Assembly (NCBI RefSeq): GCF_000691525.1
Contig: NZ_JMDW01000005.1
Span: 1 to 64,000 of the forward strand
DNA length: 64,000 nucleotides
From: Mycolicibacterium neoaurum ATCC 25795
GTDB taxonomy: Bacteria; Actinomycetota; Actinomycetes; Mycobacteriales; Mycobacteriaceae
Reading direction: 5' to 3'
Below, piece after piece: positions 35,406-42,432 of the stretch (its first letter is position 1; each line of letters starts with the position of its first letter). Made by a program: the position numbers and the translations under genes. The notes below the pieces were generated by a model. It made no database searches. It saw only the letters and a program-made list of their open reading frames with translations, and was not told the origin of the DNA.

Positions 35406-35553
35406 CTGTGAGTCTCCCCGAGGTCGCCGCAGCAGAGCGTGTGAGCACCGCCGTCGCCGGTAGCAGGTGAGTAGGTCTCCTACCTCTGAAAACCTGCTAC
35501 CGGGTCGGACGGAATCCGTTCCTACGTTTGCCTTTTGATTTGGAGACTCACAG
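35406..35553 (+). promoter_or_regulatory. Structured leader of the capsid gene
   Basis: CTGTGAGTCTCC at 35406-35417 is the exact reverse complement of GGAGACTCACAG at 35542-35553, which contains the capsid Shine-Dalgarno GGAG and touches the ATG. Between them, CCGGTAGCAGGT (35457) and ACCTGCTACCGG (35492) form a 12-bp stem around an inner GTAGG/CCTAC stem. If transcribed from upstream, the RNA could hide the ribosome site. Confidence 0.55.
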
Positions 35554-36759
35554 ATGACCGTCCACACCACACCACGATTCAATCCCGTTGATTTCGAACA
35601 GCTTTGGTCAGTTCTGCCGTTCGGTTCCGAAGGTGGCTACGCCACAGAATCAGACGCCTTGCCGCGCGTGACGCATCTGGCCGATGGCGTGGCATTGGAT
35701 GTTGTTTGGCGCGAAGTTCAGCAGATCATCAACGTATGGAATGAGCACCGCAGCGCACTTTCTAGCCTGCTGAGCTACTACACCACGGTTTCCGCCGACG
35801 CCATCCCGCAGGCACAAACGGAAGACTACTTCGAACTTGCTACTGAATTTGGCGAGCCTGAGAGCCTGCGCGCTCCCAGCGATCACCTGTTGGTCTCGTA
35901 CACGCTGAACGATTTTGACAAGGCCAGTCGGTTCACCTGGCGCGCTCTGCGGGCGATGAGTCAGGAACAGGTGCGAGCGAACCTAAATTACGCATTGGAA
36001 GCCGACAATCGTCTTGTCAACGGTTCGATCCTGCTGCGCCTGTTCTCACCGGAACAGATCGAAAACGAGTTCGGCAGCGCCGTCTATGGGCTTTACAACG
36101 CCGACAACTTCAAACCGCCGACTCATCTGGGCAAGACGTTCGGCCCCAGTCATTCGCACTACCTTGTTTCAGGTAGTGACCAAGTGGACTCCGGCGACCT
36201 CGACACCCTGATTCGCCACGTCACCGAGCATGGATTCGGGATGGACAACGGTAGCCAGTTGGTTCTGCTGTGCAACCCGGCAGAAGCCGACACCATTTCC
36301 ACGTTCCGTGTGGGTACTGAGTCTGCCACTGGTGTCTTCCCGCGCTATGACTTCGTGCCGTCCGAAGGTGCGCCAGCGTTCTATGCACCCGATGAAATCG
36401 TCGGCAAGCGTGCACCCGAGAAACTGAACGGTCTGCGTGTTTCCGGCTCCTACGGGCCGCTGTGGATCATCCCCGATGATCTGATCCCCGAAGGCTATGT
36501 CACCGCCGTCGCGACGTACGGACCCAACAGCCCGAGCAACTGCATCGCTGTCCGGGAACACGGACTAGCTCAGTACCGGGGTTTCCGAACCATTCCGGGC
36601 AGTGTTCCCGGTTATCCACTTTTGGAGAGCTTCTACACGCGCAGCTTTGGTACCGGTGTACGCCGTCGCGGCCAAGCTGCTGTCATGCAGATCAAAACAA
36701 GCGGACCCTACGAAACACCCGCGATTGCCGGCCTAGCACCTGGCGCGATGCTGGTCTGA
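35554..36759 (+). CDS. HK97-fold major-capsid-like protein
   Basis: 401 residues, strong GGAG site. The C-terminal half fits HK97-type capsids: GSQLVLLCNPAEADTIS, LNGLRVSGSYGPLWIIPDDLIPEGYVTAVA, NCIAVREHGL, and a terminal FGTGVRRRGQAAVMQIKT..Y strand. The N-terminal ~130 residues would be the N-arm/E-loop region. No scaffold or protease gene is adjacent. It is the only large structural gene in element 2 and lies on the opposite strand to the replication block. Assignment is by pattern, not search; related proteins occur in mycobacterial prophage-like elements. Confidence 0.75.
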   Translation: MTVHTTPRFNPVDFEQLWSVLPFGSEGGYATESDALPRVTHLADGVALDVVWREVQQIINVWNEHRSALSSLLSYYTTVSADAIPQAQTEDYFELATEFGEPESLRAPSDHLLVSYTLNDFDKASRFTWRALRAMSQEQVRANLNYALEADNRLVNGSILLRLFSPEQIENEFGSAVYGLYNADNFKPPTHLGKTFGPSHSHYLVSGSDQVDSGDLDTLIRHVTEHGFGMDNGSQLVLLCNPAEADTISTFRVGTESATGVFPRYDFVPSEGAPAFYAPDEIVGKRAPEKLNGLRVSGSYGPLWIIPDDLIPEGYVTAVATYGPNSPSNCIAVREHGLAQYRGFRTIPGSVPGYPLLESFYTRSFGTGVRRRGQAAVMQIKTSGPYETPAIAGLAPGAMLV

Positions 36760-36763
36760 TCCG

Positions 36764-36952
36764 ATGGCTAGACACTCAGAAACCGGTGTACGCGGTGGGA
36801 TGCCCTACGGATTCGTTCCAATGGGCGCAGCAGAGATCCTGGCCGCAAGCGACGTTCAGTCAGAATTCAGCCCACCGGAACCGGATGAGTATTCGGGCAC
36901 CACACCACCGATGGAACCAAACGTGCGTGTTGACTCAGATGGGCGGATCTAG
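36764..36952 (+). CDS. Small protein following the capsid gene
   Basis: 62 residues starting 4 bases after the capsid stop. Pro/Glu/Ser-rich (SEFSPPEPDEYSGTTPPMEP) with a basic start. Its close spacing suggests co-translation with capsid; it may be a decoration, scaffold-like or tail-adaptor peptide. Its stop overlaps that of the convergent gene by 3 bases. Confidence 0.55.
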   Translation: MARHSETGVRGGMPYGFVPMGAAEILAASDVQSEFSPPEPDEYSGTTPPMEPNVRVDSDGRI

Positions 36953-37230
36953 TCCGAACAGATCCACTGAACGTAACTGCTGAATTCGTCGCATGCGGCC
37001 ACAATGTTGGTCGGTGACGGATCATCGGCTACGACATTCAGAGCGTCTTGAGTCGAGACGCCAAGCATGGAACTGGACCGCCAACCCAACATGCCGGTTT
37101 CAAGAGCACGCTTCATGTCGTCGCAAAACTGCCCGATCATCATCTCTAGCTTTTTGGCCAGCAGATCGCCATCTGTGCCGTCAACAGTGCCGATGGGTTG
37201 CCCACAGTCACCGTGGATGAACTTGACCAT
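36949..37230 (-). CDS. Hypothetical protein
   Basis: 93 residues: VKFIHGDCGQPIGTVDGTDGDLLAKKLEMMIGQFCDDMKRALETGMLG. Compact, mixed helical, three Cys. No family is recognised. It is convergent to the capsid block and could be satellite accessory DNA. Confidence 0.55.
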   Translation of the reverse strand: MVKFIHGDCGQPIGTVDGTDGDLLAKKLEMMIGQFCDDMKRALETGMLGWRSSSMLGVSTQDALNVVADDPSPTNIVAACDEFSSYVQWICSD

Positions 37231-37344
37231 CTCACCATTTTACATTGGAAATCTCAGGCTACGACTGAAGTCGGCAGAAATATCGGGAACGGCAGTAAAC
37301 GTTCTCTGGAGAATGAATACCTTCCGTTCCAGCCGAGTTAGCAG

Positions 37345-37605
37345 CTATATACCCGAACTACTGACGGTCAGCGATATTAGCATCACCTCGTAATCGACCG
37401 TCTGGTCCGCGTAGTTTTTCTGGTGGGTAACTGACACGTGGTAGTCAGCGCGCCACCGCGTCTCACCTTCAAGTTCTTCTGCTGCGGCCAATATTTCGAA
37501 GGGGGTTGCTTTCAGTTCCGCCACAAGATGACTTGCCGAGAACGACAGCACATCGGGGTTATTCTGCAATAGGGTAAGCAGCTTTTTGGCTAGTTCTGTA
37601 AACAT
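37345..37605 (-). CDS. Hypothetical protein
   Basis: 86 residues: FTELAKKLLTLLQNNPDVLSFSASHLVAEL then TPFEILAAAEELEGETRWRADYHVSV, a winged-helix-like layout followed by beta strands. It may be a small regulator. AT-rich promoter sequence lies upstream. Moderately supported by composition. Confidence 0.5.
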   Translation of the reverse strand: MFTELAKKLLTLLQNNPDVLSFSASHLVAELKATPFEILAAAEELEGETRWRADYHVSVTHQKNYADQTVDYEVMLISLTVSSSGI

Positions 37606-37708
37606 CGCAATCCTTATCTTCGGGACTATTAATGGGGTAATTGGTCGACCTACTCCAGCTTAACTCGAGTGCTTCGCCTTGACTAGGCGGATAAGGCGGC
37701 CTATTCCA

Positions 37709-37753
37709 CCTGATATCAGGCTAGTTGACATGCAATCTCTTGCGAGTTACTTT
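37709..37753 (+). promoter_or_regulatory. Palindrome plus rightward promoter candidate
   Basis: CCTGATATCAGG is a perfect 12-bp palindrome four bases before TTGACA (37725-37730). A 17-base spacer leads to TACTTT (37748-37753). No coding frame follows before the tRNA, so it may drive a non-coding transcript toward att, antisense to the tRNA. Confidence 0.5.
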
Positions 37754-38008
37754 TCGGGCCGCTGATTTATTTAATTTGAGAAATTGATCCTGGTTGATTT
37801 CTCACTGATTAGGAATCTGAGCAAAATTTGGCATTACAGACGTTATTGTATGCGCATGTTAATCAAGTGACCCGGCCCCCTGCGCCGGACTAACTCGTTC
37901 GTCGCTCTGCGGGCCATCTAGAAGCCATTGCGGACCACTGCGAGATATCCGCAGGTCAACCGACATGTTTGCTGTGCGGCCATTGTCGCATACTTTGTAC
38001 CGTTTGAT

Positions 38009-38026
38009 TGCGTAAGACTTGCGTAA
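38009..38026 (+). repeat. Integrase arm-type site, right end of element 2
   Basis: Identical to 26120-26137 (TGCGTAAGACTTGCGTAA) and in the same orientation, 94 bases from the att core. See the left copy for interpretation. Confidence 0.75.
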
Positions 38027-38119
38027 ATCTGCGCCATTCTCGACCTAGCTGACCGATACTGGCCCGTCGTCAGCAATATCTTGCAATGCTTCTAACTGCA
38101 TCGAAGCAGTTTCTAGCTA

Positions 38120-38164
38120 AAGTGGGGCGGGCGGGGCTCGAACCCGCGACCAAGGGATTATGAG
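38120..38164. repeat. att3: attachment core in the intact tRNA gene
   Basis: 45 bp shared with att2, 41 of them with att1. It spans from the anticodon loop to two or three bases beyond the tRNA 3' end. Because the repeat restores the tRNA 3' half, integration leaves the gene functional. Confidence 0.93.
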
Positions 38165-38196
38165 TCCCCGGCTCTAACCAACTGAGCTACCGCCCC
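38123..38196 (-). tRNA. tRNA with anticodon CAT (Met, or Ile if lysidine-modified)
   Basis: The 74-base gene folds as a cloverleaf: acceptor GGGGCGG/CCGCCCC, D stem GCTC/GAGC, anticodon stem GGGGA/TCCCT with loop CTCATAA, and T stem GCGGG/CCCGC with loop TTCGAGC. All stems pair, with one G-T. The first base pair is G-C, so it is not initiator tRNA of the usual C1-A72 mismatch type. Anticodon CAT leaves elongator Met or tRNA-Ile2. It is the integration target of both islands. Confidence 0.95.
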
Positions 38197-38265
38197 GGCG
38201 CACTGCGCGGCACCTATGTTCGCACAGCGCCCACGGCGCGGTCGCACCGCGGTTAGGCTCAGCGC

Positions 38266-38646
38266 GTGGTCAGATTCCTGCTGCGCATCGCCATCTTCCT
38301 GGGCTCGTCGGCCATTGGGTTGCTGGTGGCATCCTGGCTGGTCTCCGGGGTGACACTGCGCCCGCTCGGGTTCGTCACCGCCGTGGTGATCTTCACCGTC
38401 GCCCAGGCGATCCTGTCACCGTTCTTCCTCAAGATGGCCAATCGCTACGCCTCGGCCTTCCTCGGCGGTATCGGGCTGGTGTCCACCTTCGCCGCGCTGT
38501 TCCTGGCCTCGCTGTTCTCCAACGGCATCAGCATCAGCGGTATCGGCTCCTGGATCGCGGCCACCGTGGTCGTCTGGTTGGTCACCGCGGTGGCAACGGT
38601 CGTCCTACCGGCCGTTTTCCTCAAGAAGAAGACGACGACGAGCTGA
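38266..38646 (+). CDS. Phage-holin-family (four-TM) membrane protein
   Basis: 126 residues from GTG. Four hydrophobic helices (residues ~5-25, 33-52, 60-82, 92-115) with Gly/Ser-rich turns and a basic C-terminus KKKTTTS. This matches the small membrane family annotated as phage holin family / 4-TM superfamily found in actinobacterial backbones; holin activity is not implied. Its 3' end overlaps the convergent GntR gene by 26 bases. Confidence 0.7.
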   Translation: MVRFLLRIAIFLGSSAIGLLVASWLVSGVTLRPLGFVTAVVIFTVAQAILSPFFLKMANRYASAFLGGIGLVSTFAALFLASLFSNGISISGIGSWIAATVVVWLVTAVATVVLPAVFLKKKTTTS

Positions 38647-39325
38647 CACCGTCGGACTCCTCGCGCGCCAACAGATCACGGGCGCTGGCCACGATATGGG
38701 TGTCCAGAGCCGCAACACGTCCCGCCGCATCCGCGCTGGTGATGGCATCCAGCAGCACCCGATGCTCCTGCAAGATCGCAAAGGGCGTGGTGTGCCGCTT
38801 CGCCAACCGGTGAATCTGCATCCTGATTCGCGGTTGCACGCTGGCCCAGAGTTGCATCGCATGCTCTGACCGTGCGCTTCGCACGATCGCCTCATGAAAG
38901 GCCACGTCCAATTCGTTGAGTGCGTCGAGATCGCCTGCGCCGGCCGCCTCGTCCATCGCTGCGACCACACGCTCCAGTTCGGCCACGACAGTGGGATCCG
39001 CGCTGGCGGCCTCGACCGCGAACGACTCGATCGCCAGCCGCACCGGCAGCAGCACGCCGAGCAACTCCGCAGGGCTCACCGACGCAACGAAGGCTCCCCG
39101 ATTCGGGATGTGATGGACCAGCCCTTCGCTCTCCAACTGCCGCAACGCTTCTCGCACCGGTCCGGGACTGGCCCCCAGATGGGCAGCCAACACATCCTGC
39201 TTGAGCTGGGCCCCCGGCGCCAGCGCACCCTTGACGATCTGTTCACGCAGCCAGTCGGCCACCTGGTGACGACGCGATGACACCACCGGCGCCGCTACGG
39301 CCAACGATTGCACAGCCTCGATCAC
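38621..39325 (-). CDS. GntR-family (FadR/FCD) transcriptional regulator
   Basis: 234 residues. N-terminal winged HTH (QVADWLREQIVKGALAPGAQLKQDVLAAHLGASPGPVREALRQLESEGLVHHIPNRGAFV) and a C-terminal FCD domain with LDVAFHEAIVRSA, EHRVLLDAI and DTHIVASAR, giving the metal-binding Asp/His set. FCD regulators usually respond to small carboxylates or sugar acids. It is divergent from the ABC transporter/catabolic cluster starting at 39493, and a palindrome in between fits its operator, so it probably represses that cluster. Confidence 0.93.
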   Translation of the reverse strand: MIEAVQSLAVAAPVVSSRRHQVADWLREQIVKGALAPGAQLKQDVLAAHLGASPGPVREALRQLESEGLVHHIPNRGAFVASVSPAELLGVLLPVRLAIESFAVEAASADPTVVAELERVVAAMDEAAGAGDLDALNELDVAFHEAIVRSARSEHAMQLWASVQPRIRMQIHRLAKRHTTPFAILQEHRVLLDAITSADAAGRVAALDTHIVASARDLLAREESDGVSSSSSSS

Positions 39326-39404
39326 TAGACGTCACTCCGCTCCGCGGGCCGTCGTCCCGCGCACTCAGATCCTAATCCGCTCACCGCAGGGTTGCAGCGA
39401 TCAC

Positions 39405-39420
39405 AGATTATAGATAATCT
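39405..39420. promoter_or_regulatory. Palindromic operator candidate for the GntR regulator
   Basis: AGATTATAGATAATCT has 7-bp inverted arms around a 2-base centre. It lies between the divergent GntR and substrate-binding protein genes, 73 bases from the latter start. Confidence 0.55.
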
Positions 39421-39492
39421 CCAATCTGTTCCAAGACGTGCTGCCGATCACAGGCCGTCGCCTTCCCATCCGACACCCATCAGAGGAGAGTC

Positions 39493-40314
39493 ATGCGTCG
39501 TCGCATTCGGGTCGCGATCACCGTTCTCGCCACCACCCTCACGCTGACCGCTGCGGGATGCACCTCGTCCGGCCAGCACGGACCCGCCCAGACCGGCGAG
39601 AGCACACTGACGAAAGTCCTTACCTCCAAGAAGATCTCGATAGGAGTGTTCGCCGACGCTCCCCCGTACTCGGTGCTCAACAGCTCGGGTCAATACGAGG
39701 GGTTCGACATCGACAAGGCCACCGCACTGGCCGAATCACTCGGTGCCGAAGTCGAATACGTGAGCACCACCAACGCCAGTCGCATCCCCATGCTGGAGAC
39801 GCAGAAGGTCGACGTCATCATCGCCGCCCTGACCAACCTCGACGAGCGTGCGCAGGTCGTCGCGCTCACCCGCCCCTACGCATCGGAGGGTCAGCTGGTG
39901 GTCGTGCCGGCCGACAGCGATATCCGCTCCTACGACGATCTCGACGGCCGTGCCGTCGCCGCCACCCGCGGTAGCGTCCCGGCCACCATTCTGGAGACCC
40001 AGTTTCCGCAGGCGCGCGCAAGTCTCTTCGAAGCCGTGGCCGACTCCATCCAGGCGCTGCGGAGCAACAAGGTCGACGCCCTCATGGAGAGCACCGCCGT
40101 CGTCGCCGATATCCGGCGCAGCCAGGGCGACGCCGTCCGCGTCCTCGACGCCCCCGCGCTCTCGCCCTCGCTGGTGTCGTTCGGAGCGAAGATGGGTGAT
40201 CAGCTATGGCTGAACTACCTCAACAACTTCATCATGAACTACAACATCAGCAAGTCCGCCAACGACTCCTACAACCGTTGGCTCGGGGTCGATGTCCCGG
40301 ACCTGATCAAGTAG
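39493..40314 (+). CDS. ABC transporter substrate-binding lipoprotein (SBP family 3)
   Basis: 273 residues. Signal peptide with lipobox LTAAGC (Cys23) for membrane anchoring. The mature part has the family 3 solute-binding pattern: KISIGVFADAPPYSVLNSSGQYEGFDIDKATALAESLG, VDVIIAALTNLDERAQVVALTRPYA, GRAVAATRGSVPATIL and NYNISKSANDSYNRWLG. Family 3 binds amino acids or related zwitterions. First gene of a transporter-catabolic operon. Confidence 0.93.
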   Translation: MRRRIRVAITVLATTLTLTAAGCTSSGQHGPAQTGESTLTKVLTSKKISIGVFADAPPYSVLNSSGQYEGFDIDKATALAESLGAEVEYVSTTNASRIPMLETQKVDVIIAALTNLDERAQVVALTRPYASEGQLVVVPADSDIRSYDDLDGRAVAATRGSVPATILETQFPQARASLFEAVADSIQALRSNKVDALMESTAVVADIRRSQGDAVRVLDAPALSPSLVSFGAKMGDQLWLNYLNNFIMNYNISKSANDSYNRWLGVDVPDLIK

Positions 40315-40323
40315 CCGACCGCC

Positions 40324-40986
40324 ATGCAGCTCTACTACGGCGACCTCATCCCCTATCTACATCCCCTGTTGCTCGGGCTGCTGATCAGCATCGCGGTCAG
40401 TGCGGCCGCGGTGGTGGGTGGCGGCGGCCTCGCGCTGGTGCTGTACGCGGGTCGGTCCTCCACGGTCCGGGTCATCCGCGCCGCGGCGGCCACCTATATC
40501 GAGATCATCCGCAACACCCCGTTGCTGCTACAGCTGTACCTGATCTACTTCGCCCTCCCCCAGGCGGGCGTCAACCTCGACCCGGTGGCGGCCGGGGTCT
40601 TGGCGCTCTCCCTCAACAATGCCGCCTACATGGCCGAGATCTACCGGGCCGGATTCGAATCGGTGCCCGCGGGGCTTGCCGAGGCGGGCGCCGCCCTGGG
40701 CCTGAGCCGACGGGACACTTTCTGGAAGGTGCAGCTGGCGCCGGCCATGCGAAACGTGCTGCCCGCCATCACCAACCAGACGATCCTGTTGTTCCTCGCC
40801 TCGTCGATCACGTCGGTCGTAGCCCTTCCCGACCTCATGCACGCCATGCTGGGCATCACGTCGACGACGTTTCGCACCATCGAGACGTTCACCGTCGGTG
40901 GCCTGATGTACTTCGCCGTCGCCCTGCTGATCGCGAGTTCCTCTCGGCTCATCGAGACCCGATTCATCAAGTGGAAGGTGGCGTGA
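40324..40986 (+). CDS. ABC transporter permease (amino-acid type, HisM/GltK family)
   Basis: 220 residues, five TM helices. It has the EAA loop ([29 protein letters not shown]) and [19 protein letters not shown], typical of polar amino acid permeases. It ends with TGATG overlap into the second permease. A longer frame running through both permease genes on another register is spurious. Confidence 0.93.
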   Translation: MQLYYGDLIPYLHPLLLGLLISIAVSAAAVVGGGGLALVLYAGRSSTVRVIRAAAATYIEIIRNTPLLLQLYLIYFALPQAGVNLDPVAAGVLALSLNNAAYMAEIYRAGFESVPAGLAEAGAALGLSRRDTFWKVQLAPAMRNVLPAITNQTILLFLASSITSVVALPDLMHAMLGITSTTFRTIETFTVGGLMYFAVALLIASSSRLIETRFIKWKVA

Positions 40987-41690
40987 TGTTCGAAGGACTC
41001 GGTCTGCAGCATCTATCGTTGATCCTCAACGGCGCCGTCGTCACCATCCAGATCTGCGTACTGTCACTGCTTTTCGGATCGATGCTGGGACTACTTCTCG
41101 GCTTGATGTCGACGGGCAGCATCAAGGTTCTGCGGATTGTCAGCACCGTGTACGTCGCGCTGATCCGTGGCATACCCGTTCTACTGATCATCTTCTTCGT
41201 CTATTTCGGCGTCCCCCTGCTCATTCCGGGGGCCAGCCTGCCCGACTACTGGGCGGGCGTCATCGCCCTGTCGGTCTTCGCCTCGGCCTACATCGCCGAA
41301 CTGGTCCGCGGAAGCATCCAGGCGATCCCGCGCGGTCAGTTCGAGGCGGCGCACGCGCTCGGACTGTCCTATCCGGCCCGGATGCGCTGGGTCATCCTTC
41401 CCCAGGCAGCCCGCATCATGGTGCCACCGGGCGTCGGATTCCTGGTCATCCTCATCAAGGACAGCTCCCTTGTCGCGGTGATCGGCTTGGTGGAGCTCAC
41501 CCGCGCCGGCAACATCGTCAGCTCTCTGACGGCGGAACCCATCGCGACCTACCTCATCGTCGGCGCCTGCTATTTCGTCATCTGCTACGCCCTCTCGGCC
41601 GCAGGCCGCCGCTACGAACGACGCCTCGGCGTACGGGTGCAACCGCCCGGTGTCACCGAGGCCCTCACCCCGACAGGAGCCAAATCATGA
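40986..41690 (+). CDS. ABC transporter permease (amino-acid type)
   Basis: 234 residues. [19 protein letters not shown] and [26 protein letters not shown] give the permease signature and EAA loop. The start was set by the TGATG overlap with the first permease; it ends in ATGA overlap with the ATPase gene. Forms a heterodimer with the neighbouring permease. Confidence 0.93.
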   Translation: MFEGLGLQHLSLILNGAVVTIQICVLSLLFGSMLGLLLGLMSTGSIKVLRIVSTVYVALIRGIPVLLIIFFVYFGVPLLIPGASLPDYWAGVIALSVFASAYIAELVRGSIQAIPRGQFEAAHALGLSYPARMRWVILPQAARIMVPPGVGFLVILIKDSSLVAVIGLVELTRAGNIVSSLTAEPIATYLIVGACYFVICYALSAAGRRYERRLGVRVQPPGVTEALTPTGAKS

Positions 41691-42427
41691 CCGCCGACAT
41701 GATCGAGATCAGCGACCTACGACTGAGTTTCGGTGACCACGAGGTCTTGCACGGCGTGTCGTGCCGCGTCGCGCCTCGTGAGGTGGTCTGCATCATCGGC
41801 GCCTCCGGTTCCGGTAAGAGCACCCTGCTGCGCTGCATGAACGGGCTGGAACGTCCGACTCACGGCAGTGTGGTCGTCAACGGACACGCGCTGGGTCCGC
41901 AAGACAAACGGACCGACCTCGCGATCGTCCGCCGCGATGTCGGGATGGTGTTCCAGCATTTCAACCTCTTTCCGCACATGACCGTCGCGCAGAACATCGC
42001 GTTGGCGCCCCAACGCGTCCTGGGCTGTGACCGCAAAGAGGCAACCCAACGCGCACACACTCTGCTGGAGCGTGTCGGATTGGCGGGCAAGGCCGACTCG
42101 TATCCCGACTCGCTGTCCGGCGGGCAGGCGCAGCGGGTTGCCATCGCGCGGGCCCTGGCGATGCAACCGAAGGTCATGCTGTTCGACGAGCCCACCTCGG
42201 CGCTCGACCCGGAGATCGTGGGCGAGGTACTCGCGGTCATGAAGGGCCTCGCCCAGGACGGCATGACCATGGTCGTCGTGACCCACGAGATGGGGTTCGC
42301 CCGCGAGGTGGCCGATCGCGTGATCTACATGGACGAGGGCAGGGTCATCGAAACCGGCTCTCCCAAAGATCTTTTCGGAACGCCACAAATGACACGTACC
42401 CGCGAGTTCCTGAGCAAGGTGCTCTGA
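41687..42427 (+). CDS. ABC transporter ATP-binding protein (amino-acid type)
   Basis: 246 residues. Walker [11 protein letters not shown]-loop in [13 protein letters not shown], signature [10 protein letters not shown], Walker [14 protein letters not shown] and switch His [10 protein letters not shown]. Length and FNLFPHMTV are typical of GlnQ-type subunits. Completes the importer. Confidence 0.95.
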   Translation: MTADMIEISDLRLSFGDHEVLHGVSCRVAPREVVCIIGASGSGKSTLLRCMNGLERPTHGSVVVNGHALGPQDKRTDLAIVRRDVGMVFQHFNLFPHMTVAQNIALAPQRVLGCDRKEATQRAHTLLERVGLAGKADSYPDSLSGGQAQRVAIARALAMQPKVMLFDEPTSALDPEIVGEVLAVMKGLAQDGMTMVVVTHEMGFAREVADRVIYMDEGRVIETGSPKDLFGTPQMTRTREFLSKVL

Positions 42428-42432
42428 TACCG

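Larger units (their letters stand above)
35232..35553. other. Divergent control region between excisionase and capsid genes
   Basis: About 320 bases without a supported gene. It holds a leftward promoter candidate (35301-35331) and, toward the capsid gene, a nested hairpin (35457-35503) and a distant 12-bp inverted pair whose second arm overlaps the capsid ribosome site. It is the likely switch between early and late expression. Confidence 0.6.
37606..38120. other. Right-end non-coding region of element 2
   Basis: About 515 AT-rich bases without a gene. It contains a perfect palindrome (37709-37720), a rightward promoter candidate (37725-37753), a hairpin GAGAAAT/ATTTCTC near 37780-37805, the right arm-type site (38009-38026) and an imperfect hairpin TGCTTC/GAAGCA at about 38087-38108, just before att. 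Confidence 0.6.
25908..38164. mobile_element. Integrative element 2, about 12.2 kb, capsid-bearing satellite-like
   Basis: Bounded by att2 and the att within the tRNA gene. Arm-type repeats (TGCGTAAGACTTGCGTAA) occur inside both ends at 26120 and 38009. It encodes an intact tyrosine integrase, excisionase-like protein, primase-helicase, TerS-associated zinc protein, serine recombinase, HK97-like capsid protein and an ORC/CDC6-like ATPase. It resembles the size and content of M. tuberculosis phiRv1/phiRv2-type prophage-like elements. No portal, large terminase, protease or tail genes are seen, so a helper phage would be needed for transfer. Confidence 0.85.

Noticed and set aside
40206..41690. 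A 494-codon frame spanning both permease genes
   Set aside because: Its first half is out of frame with the first permease and has Arg/Pro-rich, non-membrane composition. The real permeases are 40324-40986 and 40986-41690.
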